From Prolixibacteraceae bacterium (GTDB lineage Bacteria; Bacteroidota; Bacteroidia; Bacteroidales; Prolixibacteraceae): a stretch of 64,000 nt of DNA. The stretch's first letter is position 1; each line of letters starts with the position of its first letter. The notes beneath the pieces were generated by a model. That model made no database searches. It saw nothing but the letters and a program-made list of their open reading frames with translations, and was not told the origin of the DNA. This document shows positions 62,333-64,000 of the stretch, in pieces. Where the stretch lies: NCBI GenBank assembly GCA_019163175.1, contig JAFLKN010000030.1:62001-126000 (forward strand). The letters are read 5' to 3'. Made by a program: the position numbers and the translations under genes.

Positions 62333-64000
62333 TTACGCTTTTTTTGAAAATTCGGAAGGAGATACTCCGTGTAGTTTTTTAAAGGCAGTTGAAAAATAAG
62401 AATTTGATTCAATGCCAACCTGATACATTACCTCTGCAACGTTTAATCCTTCGCTGCCTGACAGTAATTCGGCAGCCTTTTGTAATCTATAATTACGCAA
62501 ATACACATTTGGAATTTGCCCTGTAAGTTGTTTTAATCTGCGGTAAAACTGTGAAGGGCTCATCAGAATTTCATGAGCCAACTCCTCAACTCCAAAATCG
62601 GAATTCGAAAGATTATTTTCTATTGCACCAATTACATTTTTTAAGAATTCTTTATCCTTAACAGAAATCTCAATTCCTTTATCAGGTATATAACTATTCT
62701 TTGAAAAATACTCCTTAATCCGTCGGTTGTTCTCAATTAATTTCTCAATCCTTATTTCCAGATGTTTTAGAGAAAAAGGCTTACTTATATAATCATCGGC
62801 ACCAAATTCCAGTCCTTTGATTCTATTTTCGGTATCTTCCATAGCTGTAAGTAAAATAATTGGAATGTGATATGTAGCTGGTTCCGCTTTAATTATCTCA
62901 CATACCTTAAATCCATCCATTTCGGGCATCATTACATCACAAACTATCAGGTCAGGTTGCTTTTGTTTGATTTTCTCAACTCCTTCAAATCCGTTTTCGG
63001 CCAATACAATTGAATATTTATCGCCCAATGCATTTGACAGGAAATCCCTGACATCTGCTTCATCGTCAACAATAAGTATCGATAAATTTTGCTCGGCATT
63101 TTTAGTTGAAGAATCTGAAATTTCGCTTGAAGCAATAACTGGTATCTGAATCCAATTCTTTATAAAAGATTTTCCTGGATGTTCAATCTCCATTAAATTA
63201 GTTCCTTCAATACCTTTTGCAGGTATTAAAGCGGTAAAACAAGTTCGTTTGTTGGGTTCACTTTCAACCGAAATAGTACCATCCATCAATTCAATCAGCG
63301 ATTTACAAAAGGCTAAACCAATTCCGGTACCACCCACATTTTCTTCTCTGCCCTCTATCTGATAAAAACGCCCAAAGATTAACTTTAATTTTTCAGCGGG
63401 AATTCCTTTCCCATTATCAATAACTTTAAGGCTAATCATTTTTCGATCCGAATCTAAAATTACATCTGCTTCAATACTAATACTTCCATTTGCCGGAGTA
63501 TATCTGAATGAATTTGACAACAGATTGAAAATAATACGTTCTGTCTTTTCAACATCCATTTCCACCTCTTCATTGGGAGAAATAATTTTATAGAAAAAGT
63601 TAATGTTTTTTTGTATGGCAAAATCTTCAAAAGCTTCCATTGCAGGATAGATAAAATTTCCCAATGTATCTTTTCTTAGATTAAATTTCAAATGACCTTG
63701 TTCTGCCTGCCTAAATGCAATCAACTGATCTACAAGATTCAAAAGTCTTTTCGTATTGTTTTGAATGATCAAAAGATATTTCGATTGCTTACTGTCTGTA
63801 TTCTGTGCAATAATTCGTTCCAAAGGCCCGGCAATTAAAGCCAAAGGAGTTCTGAATTCATGTGATATATTCGTAAAAAAACGAAATTTCCCTTCATTGA
63901 TAGTATCAATTCGCTTTTTATCTATCTGCTCGTATTTCAAACTCTGTTTCAATTTCTCAAGTTGGATAAAGTAAATTGATACTCCTGCTGCAATCAACAG
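62333..64000 (-). CDS. hybrid two-component system regulator (HTCS), partial at the right edge
   Basis: Only the C-terminal ~555 codons are present; the frame runs through the window edge, so the N-terminal periplasmic sensor is missing. Visible parts in order are a membrane helix (IAAGVSIYFIQ) and a histidine kinase H-box FFTNISHEFRTPLALI, with phospho-His about 45 codons from the edge. The ATPase boxes are IIFNLLSNSFRYTP, VIDNGKGIP and GGTGIGLAFCKSLI. A receiver domain follows (SILIVDDEADVRDF, phospho-Asp in VCDVMMPEMDGF, Lys in ISKPFS). An AraC-type DNA-binding domain ends the protein (LMSPSQFYRRLKQLTGQIP, then ESNSYFSTAFKKLHGVSPSE). HTCS proteins bind a breakdown oligosaccharide in the periplasm and switch on the neighbouring susCD and enzyme genes. 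It is the only regulator seen. Confidence 0.96.
   Translation of the reverse strand: MLIAAGVSIYFIQLEKLKQSLKYEQIDKKRIDTINEGKFRFFTNISHEFRTPLALIAGPLERIIAQNTDSKQSKYLLIIQNNTKRLLNLVDQLIAFRQAEQGHLKFNLRKDTLGNFIYPAMEAFEDFAIQKNINFFYKIISPNEEVEMDVEKTERIIFNLLSNSFRYTPANGSISIEADVILDSDRKMISLKVIDNGKGIPAEKLKLIFGRFYQIEGREENVGGTGIGLAFCKSLIELMDGTISVESEPNKRTCFTALIPAKGIEGTNLMEIEHPGKSFIKNWIQIPVIASSEISDSSTKNAEQNLSILIVDDEADVRDFLSNALGDKYSIVLAENGFEGVEKIKQKQPDLIVCDVMMPEMDGFKVCEIIKAEPATYHIPIILLTAMEDTENRIKGLEFGADDYISKPFSLKHLEIRIEKLIENNRRIKEYFSKNSYIPDKGIEISVKDKEFLKNVIGAIENNLSNSDFGVEELAHEILMSPSQFYRRLKQLTGQIPNVYLRNYRLQKAAELLSGSEGLNVAEVMYQVGIESNSYFSTAFKKLHGVSPSEFSKKA

Overview
The window looks like chromosome from a Bacteroidota organism that uses the type IX secretion system (T9SS). 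This is probably a Marinilabiliales/Prolixibacteraceae-type relative, although genus cannot be told from sequence alone. The evidence is three SusC/SusD pairs, a hybrid two-component regulator, several T9SS type-A sorting tails, TAnnTTTG-type promoter boxes and AT-rich DNA. Nearly every gene from about 5.6 kb to the right edge lies on the minus strand, so transcription runs right to left.

Left margin (1-4.7 kb). This holds the N-terminal part of a DUF5916/CBM9-like protein, an apiosidase-like (DUF4038/GH140-like) secreted protein and, on the plus strand, an Old Yellow Enzyme (namA-like). A strong terminator hairpin and a 42-base 3' half of tRNA-Ala(GGC) follow. The tRNA half has no 5' half. 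Its orientation predicts an integrated island extending rightwards, beyond the window, to an intact tRNA-Ala.

Boundary zone (4.7-7.2 kb). This is a patchwork of decayed DNA: a possible Piwi/Argonaute C-terminal remnant, a 132-bp attC-like palindrome, a small outer-membrane protein and an RpiB-family isomerase with an unusual C-terminal tail.

Catabolic block (7.2-36.6 kb). In map order this holds a giant GH2 protein, an alpha/beta-hydrolase esterase, a GH38-like DUF5054 protein, a GH29 alpha-L-fucosidase, two adjacent parallel beta-helix proteins, a GHL15-like TIM-barrel lipoprotein, a URO-D-type methyltransferase, an S1 sulfatase, an unrecognised 967-aa T9SS protein, a third beta-helix protein with a T9SS tail, and a beta-propeller protein. 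Together they suggest degradation of a fucose-containing, sulfated, probably esterified glycan. The exact substrate is inference.

Uptake and regulation block (36.9-64 kb). Three SusD/SusC pairs are interleaved with three FAS1-domain lipoproteins and a 1223-aa lamin-tail T9SS protein. The block is headed by a hybrid sensor kinase/response regulator/AraC protein (cut by the right edge) that presumably senses the oligosaccharide and switches the locus on.

The most striking feature is mosaic gene architecture. Two genes (the GH2 gene and one beta-helix gene) are visibly richer in G+C than their neighbours. The GH2 protein starts with about 65 residues that are a worn copy of a beta-helix protein N-terminus. 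The GC-rich beta-helix gene ends exactly where an 84-nt copy of the sulfatase gene's 3' end begins. The sulfatase gene's leader and start codon are duplicated at 57.1 kb in front of unrelated sequence. Alpha-fucosidase-like remnants lie at 14.1 kb, and less certainly at 25.2 and 36.8 kb. The locus therefore appears to have been rebuilt repeatedly by gene capture, duplication and deletion. I saw no CRISPR array, rRNA gene, integrase or intact insertion sequence.
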